The notes: generated by a model from the sequence alone, not told the origin. DNA of 64,000 bases from Polaromonas sp. (GCF_012927485.1 NZ_JABBPC010000032.1:153871-217870), one strand, 5' to 3'. Counted from the first letter of the stretch, positions 7,937 through 17,339 are shown. Numbers and translations are program-made.

Positions 7937-9211
7937 TTAGATTGACGGGGCCATGCGACCCAGCCGCTCGGAGGCGGGCGGGTGCGAATAGTAGAACTTT
8001 ACATACACCGGGTCGGGTGTCAGCGTGCTGGCATTGTCTTGATATAACTTGAGCAGGGCGCTTTGCAGATCCCGGCCATCTGTTTGCAACACCGCATAGG
8101 CATCCGCTTCAAACTCATGCTTGCGCGACAGTTGGGCAAACACGGGCGATACAAAAAAGCTGAAGAGTGGCACCACCAGCATGAATAGCAGCAAGGCGAT
8201 CGCGTCGTTGGAGACCGCAACGTTCGGCCGAATGCCCAGGCCGGTATAAAACCACGTTTGTGATGACAGCCAGCCCAGCAGAGCAAAGCCGACAAGGCTC
8301 ATTGCAAACATCGCAATAATGCGTTTGATGATGTGTTTGTGCTTGAAATGCCCCAGTTCGTGCGCTAACACGGCATCCACCTCGCCAGGACTCAACTGCT
8401 TGAGTAAAGTGTCATAAAACACCACGCGCTTGGCCGCGCCAAAACCGGTGAAATAGGCGTTGGCATGGGCCGATCGCTTGCTCCCGTCCATCACGAACAG
8501 GCCTTTGGCGGCAAAGCCACAGCGTTGCATCAAGGCGGTCACCCGCGCCTTGAGGTTCTGGTCGTCTAGCGGCTTGAATTTGTTAAACAGCGGGGCAATC
8601 ACGGTCGGAAAGAGGACCAGCACCAAGAGGTTGAAACACATCCACACCCCCCAAGCCCACAGCCACCACAAACGGCCTGCGCTACCCATCAGCCACAAAA
8701 TCAGGGCGATGATAGGCAAGCCGACCACAGCGCCGACCAGCAAGGACTTCGCTAAATCCACCAGCCAAAGCCGGAATGTCATTTTATTAAAGCCGAAACG
8801 CTGTTCCAGCCGGAAGGTGGCGTAAAGCGTGAAGGGCAAGTCCAACAGGCCGCTGATGACAGCAAATGCGACCAGCAGGGCCAACTGAGGCACCAGGCTG
8901 CCATAAGCGACCAAGTTCGAATGAGTCACCGCTTGGTTCAGAGCGTCCAGCCCGCCCAATAACGTCCAACCCAGCAGCAGGACAGCGCCAAAAGCCGTCT
9001 GGAGCATTCCAAAGCGCGCCTTGGCAATCGTGTAATCTGCCGCTTTTTGGTGCGCCTGGAGTGAGATCGTGGCGGCAAACACAACGGGTACGTTTTCTTT
9101 ATGTCGTGCCACATAGCGTATTTGCCGCGAAGTCAGGTAAAACTTGATCAGCAATCCCAGCACCAGAACCGTTGAAAACAGTCCGGTGAAAACAAGTGAA
9201 TAGTCGGTCAT
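7937..9211 (-). CDS. M48-family membrane metallopeptidase (Ste24/CAAX protease type)
   Basis: A 424-aa protein with at least six hydrophobic segments. The zinc-binding motif HELGH (within DAVLAHELGHFKHKHIIKR, about residue 285) and the downstream EFEADAYA, which provides the third ligand, define an M48 protease of the Ste24 branch. The amino-terminal helices and the TLYATFRLEQRFGFN segment are typical. It would cleave membrane or misfolded proteins at the cytoplasmic side of the inner membrane. It heads the leftward cluster M48-phhB-rsgA. Confidence 0.92.
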   Translation of the reverse strand: MTDYSLVFTGLFSTVLVLGLLIKFYLTSRQIRYVARHKENVPVVFAATISLQAHQKAADYTIAKARFGMLQTAFGAVLLLGWTLLGGLDALNQAVTHSNLVAYGSLVPQLALLVAFAVISGLLDLPFTLYATFRLEQRFGFNKMTFRLWLVDLAKSLLVGAVVGLPIIALILWLMGSAGRLWWLWAWGVWMCFNLLVLVLFPTVIAPLFNKFKPLDDQNLKARVTALMQRCGFAAKGLFVMDGSKRSAHANAYFTGFGAAKRVVFYDTLLKQLSPGEVDAVLAHELGHFKHKHIIKRIIAMFAMSLVGFALLGWLSSQTWFYTGLGIRPNVAVSNDAIALLLFMLVVPLFSFFVSPVFAQLSRKHEFEADAYAVLQTDGRDLQSALLKLYQDNASTLTPDPVYVKFYYSHPPASERLGRMAPSI

Positions 9212-9246
9212 GGCCGGAAGTTTAGGCTATCGGCGAGAATTGCGGG

Positions 9247-9810
9247 ATGCCTGAAATTGAATCCACTCTTAAAAAATCAGATCTGAATCTTGTCTGGCTC
9301 GACTGCGAAATGACCGGACTGGATCCGGAGAAGGAAAGGCTGATAGAAATAGCCGTGATCGTCACCGGCCCGCAACTTACGCCGCGCATCGAAGGCCCTG
9401 TCCTGGCGATCCACCAGTCGGACGAGTTGCTGGACAAAATGGACAATTGGAACAAAGGCACACACGGTCGGAGCGGGTTGATCGACAAGGTCAAAGCCAG
9501 CACCGTGACCGAGGAAGATGCCCAAGCGCAGTTGTTGGCGTTTTTGGCGCAATACGTGCCCAAAGGGACGTCGCCTTTGTGCGGCAACAGTATCAGCCAG
9601 GACCGCCGGTTCCTGGTCAAGTACATGCCCAAGTTCGAGGCCTTTCTTCACTACCGGAATGTAGATGTCAGCACTTTCAAGGAACTGGCTAAACGCTGGC
9701 GGCCCGAGGTGTACCGCAGTTTCAAAAAGCGCCAAAGTCACACCGCGCTGGCCGATGTGCATGAGTCGATTGACGAACTGGAACATTACCGGGAACATTT
9801 TCTGAAGTAG
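9247..9810 (+). CDS. orn: Oligoribonuclease
   Basis: A 187-aa DEDDh exonuclease. The first motif [24 protein letters not shown], the second [12 protein letters not shown] and the third [18 protein letters not shown] give the four acidic residues plus histidine. It degrades 2-5-nt RNA, in particular diribonucleotides such as pGpG, and is essential in many bacteria lacking alternatives. It diverges from the M48 gene across only 35 bp. Confidence 0.98.
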   Translation: MPEIESTLKKSDLNLVWLDCEMTGLDPEKERLIEIAVIVTGPQLTPRIEGPVLAIHQSDELLDKMDNWNKGTHGRSGLIDKVKASTVTEEDAQAQLLAFLAQYVPKGTSPLCGNSISQDRRFLVKYMPKFEAFLHYRNVDVSTFKELAKRWRPEVYRSFKKRQSHTALADVHESIDELEHYREHFLK

Positions 9811-9849
9811 CCGAATGCCGAGCGCCCCCGGACGACAAGGCTCGGGCAA

Positions 9850-10185
9850 TCAGGCCGGCAGGCGAATCACCAGATCCGAGGACGGGTGTGCGACGCAGGG
9901 AAGAATGTAACCTTGCTGCTTCTCCTCGGCGCTTAAGCCAGGCCATTCGACCCGGTAGACGACCTCGCCGCTGACGAGCTGGCAGAGGCAGGTGCGGCAG
10001 GTGCCGTTGCGGCACGAGTTTCGGAGTGCCAATCCCGCCAACTCAGCAGCCTGCAATAGCGGCACCGAAGCGGGCGCTTCAAACGAGAGGTCGGCCCGCT
10101 CTACGCGTGCCGTAAAAACACGGTGGCCCGAATCGGACCCGCTGGTCTGATCCGAAACTAAAGGAGTAGGGCTGCTGCCTGGCAT
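9850..10185 (-). CDS. Plant-type [2Fe-2S] ferredoxin-like protein
   Basis: A 111-aa protein with the cluster pattern CRNGTCRTCLC (about residues 56-66) and a distal cysteine in YILPCVAHP, the four ligands of a plant-type [2Fe-2S] cluster. The first 25 residues are low-complexity and probably disordered. It could pass electrons to an oxygenase or reductase, but no partner stands beside it. It is convergent with orn and its start overlaps the region upstream of the next gene on the other strand. Confidence 0.85.
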   Translation of the reverse strand: MPGSSPTPLVSDQTSGSDSGHRVFTARVERADLSFEAPASVPLLQAAELAGLALRNSCRNGTCRTCLCQLVSGEVVYRVEWPGLSAEEKQQGYILPCVAHPSSDLVIRLPA

Positions 10186-10327
10186 GGGTGACGGTACTGG
10201 ACTTTTCGGGGTTCGCGGTGGAGAAGGAGCACTGAATTTACCCCAAGCCCGGTTTGTATCCCGTCGAATTGCGCGACAATCCTGCCTCTCGACCTTTTCC
10301 CTTACTGATTCACAAGCGATTTTTTTA

Positions 10328-10849
10328 ATGTCCAGCTACTCCGTTCGACCCGCCACCGCCCGCGATGCAAAAGCCATTGCCGAAATTCACGTTGCCGCTT
10401 GGCAAGCCGCCTATTCGAACCTGATGTCTGAGGAATACCTCAAAAAAATGACGCTGGAAAAACGCTTGGCCTACTGGCGCGAAGCCATCGAGTTCAGCGA
10501 ACCGCAACTGCTGGTGGCGACAGAGGGTGAGCAGGTTGTCGGCTTTGTGGGCTTCGACCGCTCACGCGACGCGGGTACCAAGTCCTCCGTGGGCGAAATC
10601 TGGGCTATTTACGTGGCGCCGGCTCACTGGGGTAATGGTGCGGGCGTGGCCTTATGGGACGGGGCTAGAGAAGGATTAAAAGAAGAAGGCTGCAAGCATG
10701 TGACTCTATGGGTGTTGCTGCGGAACGAGCGCGCGTTGCGATTTTGCGAACACGCCGCAGGCTTCAAACGCGAAATGCCGTCGCTCAAGACGGTTGCTTT
10801 TGATCACGTAAAGCTGGAAGAAATACGCCTCAAGCGGATAGTCGACTAA
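10328..10849 (+). CDS. GNAT-family N-acetyltransferase
   Basis: A 173-aa protein starting MSSYSVRPATARDAKAIAEIHVAAWQAAYSNLMSEEYL, a very common opening of RimI-like GNAT proteins, with the acetyl-CoA site around IYVAPAHWGNGAGVALWDGA and the C-terminal VLLRNERALRFCEHAAGFK. The substrate is unknown. The reading frame extends upstream to a region overlapping the ferredoxin gene on the other strand, but the ATG at 10328 gives the canonical domain boundary. Confidence 0.87.
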   Translation: MSSYSVRPATARDAKAIAEIHVAAWQAAYSNLMSEEYLKKMTLEKRLAYWREAIEFSEPQLLVATEGEQVVGFVGFDRSRDAGTKSSVGEIWAIYVAPAHWGNGAGVALWDGAREGLKEEGCKHVTLWVLLRNERALRFCEHAAGFKREMPSLKTVAFDHVKLEEIRLKRIVD

Positions 10850-10911
10850 AGACTCGCCGGAAACCTCGCATCAGCATCGACGGCTGATGCCAGTCGTGGG
10901 TCTTGGTGCGC

Positions 10912-11088
10912 TCAGGACGGCACACTCACTTCCCTCTCTTCGTCGGGAATAAGCGGCGTCCCCTCGTCGGGCTGTACCGGCAACTCCAGGCCCTCTTCGT
11001 CCTCATCGATTTCCTCGGGTACTCCCCGGCGCGGTTGGTTGTGATCGGCTTCGCCGGTTTTAAGGGCGGATTTTGCAATGATGAGCAT
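10912..11088 (-). CDS. Small acidic protein, unrecognised
   Basis: A 58-aa protein starting MLIIAKSALKTGEADHNQPRRG and continuing into a very acidic tail (EEIDEDEEGLELP, PDEEREV). The ATG is preceded by a strong Shine-Dalgarno sequence (GAAGGAGATTGACT then ATG), the main reason to think it real. There is no signal peptide or membrane segment. The tail suggests a disordered, highly charged protein. It is the first of four small genes between 10.9 and 12.7 kb for which I recognise no characterised family apart from the DUF883-like one. Confidence 0.6.
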   Translation of the reverse strand: MLIIAKSALKTGEADHNQPRRGVPEEIDEDEEGLELPVQPDEGTPLIPDEEREVSVPS

Positions 11089-11417
11089 AGTCAATCTCCT
11101 TCACAGTTTTATGGTTACGGGCCGCATCATTTAAACCATAAGGTGAATCACTGTCTATGAATCACTTGTTTTTTGGGGACCCGGCTAATATTCTGAACTA
11201 CAGGGTGGCTCTAAAACAAGTTTTTTGGAACTGTGTGGAAAGACACTCTATCGTCCTACAGGCAGGCCCTCTGGCACCGTACAGGCTTGGGCCAGTGATT
11301 CTTCTAAGGTTACTTAGTGGTGTTCATGTTCGCGATTTCACCATTCTCCGGAGTCTGTCCGGTCGAGCAACCGACGCGGCATCGGCCCATAAGTAATAAT
11401 TTTTGGAAGAAAACATC
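11089..11417. other. Intergenic stretch without recognised gene
   Basis: Between two divergent small genes. Translations here look like chance frames. An AT-rich TAATAAT lies about 25 bp before the DUF883-like gene and could be its -10 element; nothing else is recognised. Confidence 0.4.
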
Positions 11418-11762
11418 ATGGAAAAATTCACCCTCGACACCAGTAATACGCTGTCCGACAGCGCCATCCAACGCGGCGTTGATTCGGCCGGTGCAGCCTT
11501 GCACAACACAATCAATAAGGTGGCTGAGCCAGCGCGCAACACGTTGGACCGCATGTCTACTGCGGCGCATGAGACGGTCGACAATCTCGCTAATAACGCA
11601 ACCCATGTAGCCGGTCGGGTATCGGATCAAACAAGGCGTGTGACCGAGGCACCGGCCCGGGCACTTGGCTATTCAAAATCCTGGGTACAGGAAAGACCGC
11701 TCGAAGCGGTGGGTGCAGCGTTGGCAATCGGTTTTATTTTTGGACGTCTGACGGCTCGTTGA
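11418..11762 (+). CDS. DUF883/ElaB-YqjD-like ribosome- or membrane-associated protein
   Basis: A 114-aa protein: residues 1-85 are helical and amphipathic with heptad-like alanine/threonine repeats (AALHNTINKVAEPARNTLDRM), followed by a short C-terminal hydrophobic helix (LEAVGAALAIGFIFGRLTAR) ending in a G-x-x-x-G-R-L pattern typical of the DUF883/YqjD tail anchor. In Escherichia coli such proteins are stationary-phase inner-membrane anchors that bind ribosomes. An in-frame TTG five codons earlier is less likely than the ATG at 11418, which has GGAAG upstream. A terminator follows. Confidence 0.72.
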   Translation: MEKFTLDTSNTLSDSAIQRGVDSAGAALHNTINKVAEPARNTLDRMSTAAHETVDNLANNATHVAGRVSDQTRRVTEAPARALGYSKSWVQERPLEAVGAALAIGFIFGRLTAR

Positions 11763-11794
11763 TAAGTTCTTCCGGGCCTGCCAAACAGACTGTT

Positions 11795-11819
11795 AAAAAC
11801 CGCCGGGAGGCGGTTTTTC
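11795..11819 (+). terminator. Rho-independent terminator
   Basis: The stem AAAAACCGCC / GGCGGTTTTT with a five-base loop, followed by CTTT, lies 33 bp after the DUF883-like gene. Confidence 0.9.
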
Positions 11820-12043
11820 TTTGTTCGCAGAAATTGACAGGTGAATTTTTTATGCAATCGTTATGGTGGAAAAGATATTTCTCTTGATTGCTGCCTTACC
11901 ACGATTGAAGTTCATCAACGAATCGACCCGGTTGCAATTGTGCGGGCTCTAAATCTGCCGACATGAAAAGCCGAGCCATTGCCTGACATCGGTGATCCCT
12001 TACATTCGGATTTCTCGGCAAGAAGGTAAAAACCTTCTCGGGA

Positions 12044-12244
12044 TCAGTCCCGGAACTTTTCGGACTTGCTGGTGTAGCTCGGCTGATCTTCTTTGTGATC
12101 CGTCTCCGAGGCGGGAATGTCTGCCACGGTGAACGGCCAGCGTCCTCTTTTTAGCGGGGCTGTCGGCATCGCGGCCTCTCGAGCGCGCTGCTCAAGGGTT
12201 TTTCGGCTGTCGCCGCTGGTCGGGGGCAGGGTGAACGTCGGCAT
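12044..12244 (-). CDS. Small protein, unrecognised
   Basis: A 66-aa polar protein rich in Pro, Ser, Arg and Lys (MPTFTLPPTSGDSRKTLEQRA). No domain is recognised and no membrane helix is present. The ATG follows GTGGAGAAACC, a good Shine-Dalgarno at proper spacing, so translation is plausible. It could belong to the same stress-related small-gene group as its neighbours, which is inference from position only. Confidence 0.55.
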   Translation of the reverse strand: MPTFTLPPTSGDSRKTLEQRAREAAMPTAPLKRGRWPFTVADIPASETDHKEDQPSYTSKSEKFRD

Positions 12245-12347
12245 GGTTTCTCCACAAATTAAGCTTCGACGTTAATGGACATGCGTGGTGCCGCGTGTAG
12301 GCTTGGAAGGCCGCTGAGTGTAGGAAGGTTTGCGTTGTAGGTGTTGT

Positions 12348-12647
12348 TCAGTGCTTGGCATCAAACCAGGGCTGCGATGTGATTAAGATTTCGCGACGAG
12401 CCTGTGCCATGTCTCGCAACAGCGGAACGAGGCGTGTGTGAGCCGACTTATCGCCCGTGACGATAAGCTGCATTTCGTGTTCGTATCGCGCGCTGACTGT
12501 TTTCCAGAGCAGGTAGGCGTTGTCAAAACGCTGGCGCGCCTCATTCTTCAGGCCGTAATGGCTAGGCGCGCCATGGCAAACATAGGCGCGCTCGATTTCC
12601 TTGCTAAAACGGGGATGAAACCCGTGCTTGATTTTTCCAGTTTGCAT
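12348..12647 (-). CDS. Hypothetical protein, 99 aa
   Basis: Starts MQTGKIKHGFHPRFSKEIERAYVCHG at an ATG preceded by GGGAG nine bases upstream; an upstream in-frame start at 12698 is less supported. The protein is rich in His, Arg and aromatic residues and is predicted soluble and helical (NEARQRFDNAYLLWKTVSARYEHEM). No family is recognised. It lies 103 bp upstream of the preceding 66-aa gene on the same strand and may share its transcript. Confidence 0.5.
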   Translation of the reverse strand: MQTGKIKHGFHPRFSKEIERAYVCHGAPSHYGLKNEARQRFDNAYLLWKTVSARYEHEMQLIVTGDKSAHTRLVPLLRDMAQARREILITSQPWFDAKH

Positions 12648-12909
12648 TGCATGCTCCCAATCAGTCGACTTTGAAGCATACGTAACGAGCCAGGACAAAA
12701 CTTTGATTTATGCGGTTTTGCGCGGATTTGATGCAGTAGTTACACCTGATAACAAGCGCCAGTGAATTCGGCACTTCCCCCTGGTCCGCCGGGTAAATGA
12801 AGCCCTGCCTGAGGGTTCCGGGTGATCAGAATGCGCTATTTAATGGATAGCGAACAGAAGCCGTATCTATGAGCGTAGCGTGGCATTTATTTTATGAGAT
12901 CGTTTTTTT

Positions 12910-14226
12910 ATGGTTTTTCCCGAGGGGCTGTCCTCATCTGTTAAAACAGAGGAGATTTTTTTTCCAGTATTCCCTTCAATGACCATTTTTTCACGCGTTT
13001 CCAGTCTGGAAGATACGCCCAGTCTGCCTTCCATTCAGTGGATAGAGGCGGGCGAGACGCGCACGGCGCTTTGGCGCTCGGAGCGTGGTGCACCCTCCCC
13101 CAAACGGGTGAGGGTGGCTGATGACACCCTGTCGGCCGACGCCGCCTACCGGCTTGCCTGTGAAGGCACCGCCTTGCTCTGGCGAGGAGATTTTCAAAAT
13201 GCCAGGCAGTTGTTGCAGGCGCTGGCGCGGCGGATCGATAAACCGCCCAAAGCTCCCAAAAACCTCCGGAGAAAGTCGGCAGAGGCGTCGGATTCTTCAG
13301 CCTTGCCGGAGCCCTTGGCTGAGGCCTTTCACCTGCACCGCCAGAGCCAATCGCAGCGGGCCCGAGTGTTGGGTATGGTGCTACTTTCTTTCGATGCAAA
13401 TTACGGTATTGCGCTGCGCCGGGCGCCGGATGTACGGCAAGCCTGCACGCAAGCTTGGGGGCCTGCGGACGAAGCGGCGGGGCCCTCAGTGGCGTCGCTG
13501 CGCGAGTTGCTGGGCTTGATCAGCGCCCACGAGTGGCGCAAAAAAGGTGTTGAAATTGCAGCGCTCGGTGAGCCGCCCAACAACCGCATTCATCCCCACT
13601 ACGGCGTTTTTTCCCCGGTGCGTGGTGAATACTTGGACCTGGTGGCGACGGCACCACTGCCGGTTGCGGTTAACCCGCTGGTCGCGTTTGACATCGGCAC
13701 CGGTACGGGCGTTCTGGCCGCTTTGCTGGCACGGCGTGGCGTTGGACAGGTCATAGCCACTGACCAAGATCCGCGTGCGCTGGCCTGCGCCCGTGAGAAC
13801 CTGGCTCGGTTAGGCCTGGCTGGCCGGGTTAATTCGCCGGTGCAGGTTGTGCAAGCGGATCTGTTTCCGCAGGGACAGGCCTCCCTTATTGTGTGCAACC
13901 CACCTTGGCTGCCGGCACGACCAGGCTCGCCGATTGAACGCGCGGTGTATGACGAAGGTAGCCGCATGCTGCTGGGATTTCTCAATGGGTTGGCGCTGCA
14001 CCTGGCACCTGGCGGCGAGGGCTGGCTCATCCTGTCCGATTTTGCCGAGCACCTGGGTCTGCGCTCTCGGGCTGAATTACTGGCTTCCATCGAGGGCGCG
14101 AAATTGAAGGTGGTGGGCCGGCTGGATGCCAAGCCCGGGCATCCCAAAGCAGCGGACGCGTCGAATCCGTTGCACGCTGCGCGGGCGGCGGAGGTGACCT
14201 CGCTCTGGCGGCTGGCCGCCCTTTAG
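12910..14226 (+). CDS. Class I SAM-dependent methyltransferase, RlmF/PrmC-like
   Basis: A 438-aa protein. The C-terminal half is a Rossmann methyltransferase: motif I FDIGTGTGVLAALLARRG (about residue 258), then a D-x-D at TDQDPRALACARENL, and the catalytic NPPW motif in IVCNPPWLPARPG. NPPY/NPPW enzymes methylate exocyclic or amide nitrogen in DNA, rRNA or proteins. The N-terminal 220 residues have no recognised domain and probably provide substrate recognition. A second possible start is the ATG at 12979. It is followed 25 bp later by dusC, hinting at an RNA substrate, but that is inference. Confidence 0.82.
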   Translation: MVFPEGLSSSVKTEEIFFPVFPSMTIFSRVSSLEDTPSLPSIQWIEAGETRTALWRSERGAPSPKRVRVADDTLSADAAYRLACEGTALLWRGDFQNARQLLQALARRIDKPPKAPKNLRRKSAEASDSSALPEPLAEAFHLHRQSQSQRARVLGMVLLSFDANYGIALRRAPDVRQACTQAWGPADEAAGPSVASLRELLGLISAHEWRKKGVEIAALGEPPNNRIHPHYGVFSPVRGEYLDLVATAPLPVAVNPLVAFDIGTGTGVLAALLARRGVGQVIATDQDPRALACARENLARLGLAGRVNSPVQVVQADLFPQGQASLIVCNPPWLPARPGSPIERAVYDEGSRMLLGFLNGLALHLAPGGEGWLILSDFAEHLGLRSRAELLASIEGAKLKVVGRLDAKPGHPKAADASNPLHAARAAEVTSLWRLAAL

Positions 14227-14251
14227 AGGTCGATTAAATAGTCCGCAACCC

Positions 14252-15265
14252 ATGACCATCCTGCTCGCACCCATGGAAGGGCTCCTCGACTTCGTGTTGC
14301 GCGACATCCTCACGCGGGCGGGGGGGATTGACCGCTGTGTCTCCGAATTCATTCGTATTACCGACCAGTTGCTGCCGGAGCGCGTTTTCACGCGCATCGT
14401 CCCCGAGCTGAACACCGGCGGTCGCACGTTGGCCGGCGTGCCGGTGCGGGCTCAACTGCTGGGCTCTGACCCGGTCTGTCTCGCCGAAAACGCCGCCAGG
14501 CTCGCCACTTTGGGCCCTGCGGGCATTGATCTGAACTTCGGCTGTCCCGCCAAAGTGGTGAACCGCCATGGCGGCGGAGCGGCTTTGCTGGATGAACCCG
14601 AAACTATCTCGGCTATCGTCACAGCAGTGCGCCGCGCAGTACCTGCTCAGCTGCCGGTGTCCGCCAAAATGCGGCTGGGTAACCACGACGATTCGCGCGC
14701 TGTAGAGTGCGCGCTGGCCATTGCGGAAGGCGGCGCTGACGAACTGGTCGTACATGCCCGCACTAAGCAGCAGGCCTACAGGCCACCGGCCTATTGGGAT
14801 CGTATTGCAGACATTCGTGCCGCAGTGACAATCCCGGTCGTGGCGAACGGCGAAATTTGGTCGGTGGACGACGCGCGCCGCTGCCGCGAAGCCTCGGGCT
14901 GCGACATGCTGATGCTGGGGCGTGGCGCGGTGACCGATCCAGGCCTTGCGCTGGCCATCAAGGCGTCCATCGGAACTCCCGCCGAACCGTCTTCTGCAGG
15001 GGCTGCAAACTATCCAGGGTCAGTGGGTATCACCTGGCCAACGCTGGTGTCGCTTCTGGCCGAGTTCTGGCTTGTCGTATGCACGCGACTGGATGCTCGT
15101 TCGCGCGCTGGTAGGCTCAAGCAGTGGCTCAATTTTTTGCGTCGTCGTTTCCCTGAGGCCGAAACCGCTTACCAGACCCTGAAATCCATTAATGACCCTG
15201 CGTTGGTTGATGAGTGGCTGTCGGGCGTGGTGCAGGCTACGAAGCGTCAATCATCCGCCACCTAA
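14252..15265 (+). CDS. dusC: tRNA-dihydrouridine(16) synthase
   Basis: A 337-aa FMN-dependent TIM-barrel enzyme. It begins ILLAPMEGLLDFVLRDIL and has NFGCPAKVVNRHGGGAALL with the catalytic cysteine, VSAKMRLG, ELVVHARTKQQAYRPPAYW and VVANGEIWS. The KQQAYRPPAYW variant points to DusC, which reduces U16 of the tRNA D-loop, rather than DusA or DusB. It follows a methyltransferase gene by 25 bp. Confidence 0.93.
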   Translation: MTILLAPMEGLLDFVLRDILTRAGGIDRCVSEFIRITDQLLPERVFTRIVPELNTGGRTLAGVPVRAQLLGSDPVCLAENAARLATLGPAGIDLNFGCPAKVVNRHGGGAALLDEPETISAIVTAVRRAVPAQLPVSAKMRLGNHDDSRAVECALAIAEGGADELVVHARTKQQAYRPPAYWDRIADIRAAVTIPVVANGEIWSVDDARRCREASGCDMLMLGRGAVTDPGLALAIKASIGTPAEPSSAGAANYPGSVGITWPTLVSLLAEFWLVVCTRLDARSRAGRLKQWLNFLRRRFPEAETAYQTLKSINDPALVDEWLSGVVQATKRQSSAT

Positions 15266-15297
15266 TTCTCATTGCCACGCAGCTACTGAAAGAACCT

Positions 15298-15807
15298 ATG
15301 ACCAGTGCCATCTATACCGCCTCGATTCCCGTTTTCAAACAAATGTTGGGCGGACTTCAAGAGGTTTTGAGAAAAGCCGAAGCCCATGCAGTCGCAAAAG
15401 CGATCGACCCGAACGCGTTGCTACAAGCCCGTCTGTTTCCCGACATGTTCCCCTTGTTGCGCCAGGTCTTGGTCGCGACTGACTTTGCCAAAAGTGTGTC
15501 AGCCCGTCTGGCAGGCGTGGAGGTGCCCAAGATCGAGGAAACCGAGCAGACCTTTGCCGACCTGCAAACGCGCATCGCCACAGTACTGGCTTTTATTGAA
15601 GGGCTGAAGGAAGCCAGCTTTGATGATGCCGCCACGCGCGAGATCGTCACGCAAGCGGGGACGCCGAAAGAAAAGCGCTTTAATGGCGAGTCTTATTTGC
15701 TCAATTATGGTTTGCCACATTTCTTCTTCCACACCACTACGGCCTATGCCATCCTTCGCCAGGCAGGTGTCGAAGTGGGCAAAAAGGACTATATCGGTAC
15801 GTATTGA
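15298..15807 (+). CDS. DUF1993-family protein
   Basis: A 169-aa protein opening MTSAIYTASIPVFKQMLGGLQEVLRKAEAHA and containing RLFPDMFPLLRQVLVATDFAKSV and LPHFFFHTTTAYAILRQAGVEVGKKDYIG, all matching the DUF1993 pattern. The family adopts a DinB-like four-helix fold and its function is unknown. It lies 32 bp after dusC on the same strand, so it is probably co-transcribed. The in-frame extension upstream overlaps dusC and is rejected. Confidence 0.88.
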   Translation: MTSAIYTASIPVFKQMLGGLQEVLRKAEAHAVAKAIDPNALLQARLFPDMFPLLRQVLVATDFAKSVSARLAGVEVPKIEETEQTFADLQTRIATVLAFIEGLKEASFDDAATREIVTQAGTPKEKRFNGESYLLNYGLPHFFFHTTTAYAILRQAGVEVGKKDYIGTY

Positions 15808-15856
15808 GGGCGGGGCGATTGCTGAAACGATTTGTGTAAAAAAACAAATCGACTTA

Positions 15857-16312
15857 TCAGGCCATACGTCCCTTGTTTTGAGTCACCACGCAGCCGGTGA
15901 TCAGCCACGCTTTATTTTTCTGACGCTGCAGGCTGTAAATAGCCAGCCATGGATTGCCGTTGGCATCAAGCATTTGAACCCGCTGAATCACTTGGTTGTC
16001 CTTGCCCTCGGGCTTGAGGAAAGCGACTGAAGCGGGGCGGTAGATGATCGGATAATCGTTGCGCACCATGGCCAGAAAGCCTGCCGCTGTAGTGACCGCT
16101 TTTTGCACATTGGGGGCGGCGTAAGAAAACGCCTTGAGCGCATCATCGTTGGCAAAGGCTGCCAATTGGCCTTCCACCACGGCGCGAACGCTTTTTTCGT
16201 CAACCGCAGTGAGGGGGACAGCACCAACTGGCCCCAGCAGAATAAAGGCGCAGGCAGCAATTGCCAGCAACCCAGCCAGACGCACAACCAGAGAATGCGA
16301 ATTTATTTTCAT
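15857..16312 (-). CDS. Exported DUF4864-like protein
   Basis: A 151-aa protein starting MKINSHSLVVRLAGLLAIAACAFILLG, an N-terminal signal peptide or anchor, followed by AVVEGQLAAFANDDALKAFSYAAPNVQKAVTTAAGFLAMVRNDYPIIYRP and a beta-rich end, matching DUF4864. The domain has an NTF2-like look (a Q-x-A-F-x-x-D-D start of the fold). The function is unknown; location is periplasmic or inner-membrane facing the periplasm. The start at 16312 is chosen because it sits just before the signal peptide. Confidence 0.78.
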   Translation of the reverse strand: MKINSHSLVVRLAGLLAIAACAFILLGPVGAVPLTAVDEKSVRAVVEGQLAAFANDDALKAFSYAAPNVQKAVTTAAGFLAMVRNDYPIIYRPASVAFLKPEGKDNQVIQRVQMLDANGNPWLAIYSLQRQKNKAWLITGCVVTQNKGRMA

Positions 16313-16561
16313 AGGGACGCTCTGCGCCGAATAAGGGAAAGGTTTATTGAACGATTGCGCAAATACTAGCAAAAAAACGGCTTGTCAACAGAGGCGTCGC
16401 CCACAAACCCACTATCTTCATCGCATGCACAACGCACCCTGCCCGCACGTTGACTATCGAGACACCCTAAAATAGCAGGCTGTTCATGGTCCTTGCAGCG
16501 ACTGCAATTTTCTCTCTCCCTGAGCAGTCCCTCAAGCTCACAACCACTACCGGATAAGCGC

Positions 16562-17224
16562 ATGTCCCTTGAAGTTATCGAAGCCCAAACCGGCGGAAAC
16601 CCGGTTGCTACCATTCTCATCATGCACGGTTTAGGGGCAGACGGGCGTGACTTTTTGCCGATTGCCGAGCAGTTGGATTTGTCCAAGGTGGGCCCGGTGC
16701 GGTTTTTGTTTCCCAGCGCGCCTGCCATACCCGTCACCATCAACGGCGGCTACGTCATGCCTGCCTGGTACGACATACTCGGCACCGACTTGGCCAGACG
16801 CGAAGACGAGGTCGGTCTGCGTCATTCGCAGGCGTCGATTGAAGCGCTGATTTCGCGTGAAAAGTCGCGCGGTATTCCGGCCCACCGCATTGTGGTGGCC
16901 GGCTTTTCGCAAGGCAGCGCCATGGCGCTCATGACGGGCCTGCGCCACAAAGAGAGACTGGCGGGGATTGTCGGCCTGTCGGGGTACCTGCCGCTGGCGG
17001 ACAAGACCGCTGCGGAGCGCAGTGCCGCCAATCAGGACGTGCCTATTTTTCTGGCCCATGGAACGCGCGATGGCGTGATCGCCTTGCCGCGGGCCGCCGC
17101 CTCACGTGATGCACTGGCGGTACTGGGCTACACGGTGGATTGGCACGAATACTCCATGGAGCATTCGGTCTGCCCCGAGGAGGTCGCCGACCTGAGCCGG
17201 TGGCTGCAGCACCTGCTGGCCTAG
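16562..17224 (+). CDS. Alpha/beta-hydrolase carboxylesterase
   Basis: A 220-aa enzyme of the phospholipase/carboxylesterase (EstB-like) family. It has the oxyanion segment LIMHGLGADGRDF, the nucleophile elbow AGFSQGSAM (Ser about 121), the acid in HGTRDGVI (Asp about 168) and the histidine in YSMEHSVCPEE (about 201). It would hydrolyse short-chain esters or lysophospholipids in the cytoplasm. The ATG at 16562 is chosen over one 69 bases upstream, as it begins directly before the core fold. Confidence 0.92.
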   Translation: MSLEVIEAQTGGNPVATILIMHGLGADGRDFLPIAEQLDLSKVGPVRFLFPSAPAIPVTINGGYVMPAWYDILGTDLARREDEVGLRHSQASIEALISREKSRGIPAHRIVVAGFSQGSAMALMTGLRHKERLAGIVGLSGYLPLADKTAAERSAANQDVPIFLAHGTRDGVIALPRAAASRDALAVLGYTVDWHEYSMEHSVCPEEVADLSRWLQHLLA

Positions 17225-17339
17225 TCTGGCTTGTTCACCCGATTTCCCCGCGCTACGCGTTGTGAATCAATGCTGCGATTCGTCTTGGTGTGGCGGGCAG
17301 CATAAGCCATCAAAAAATAGCAGATTGAATTCGGTGGGT

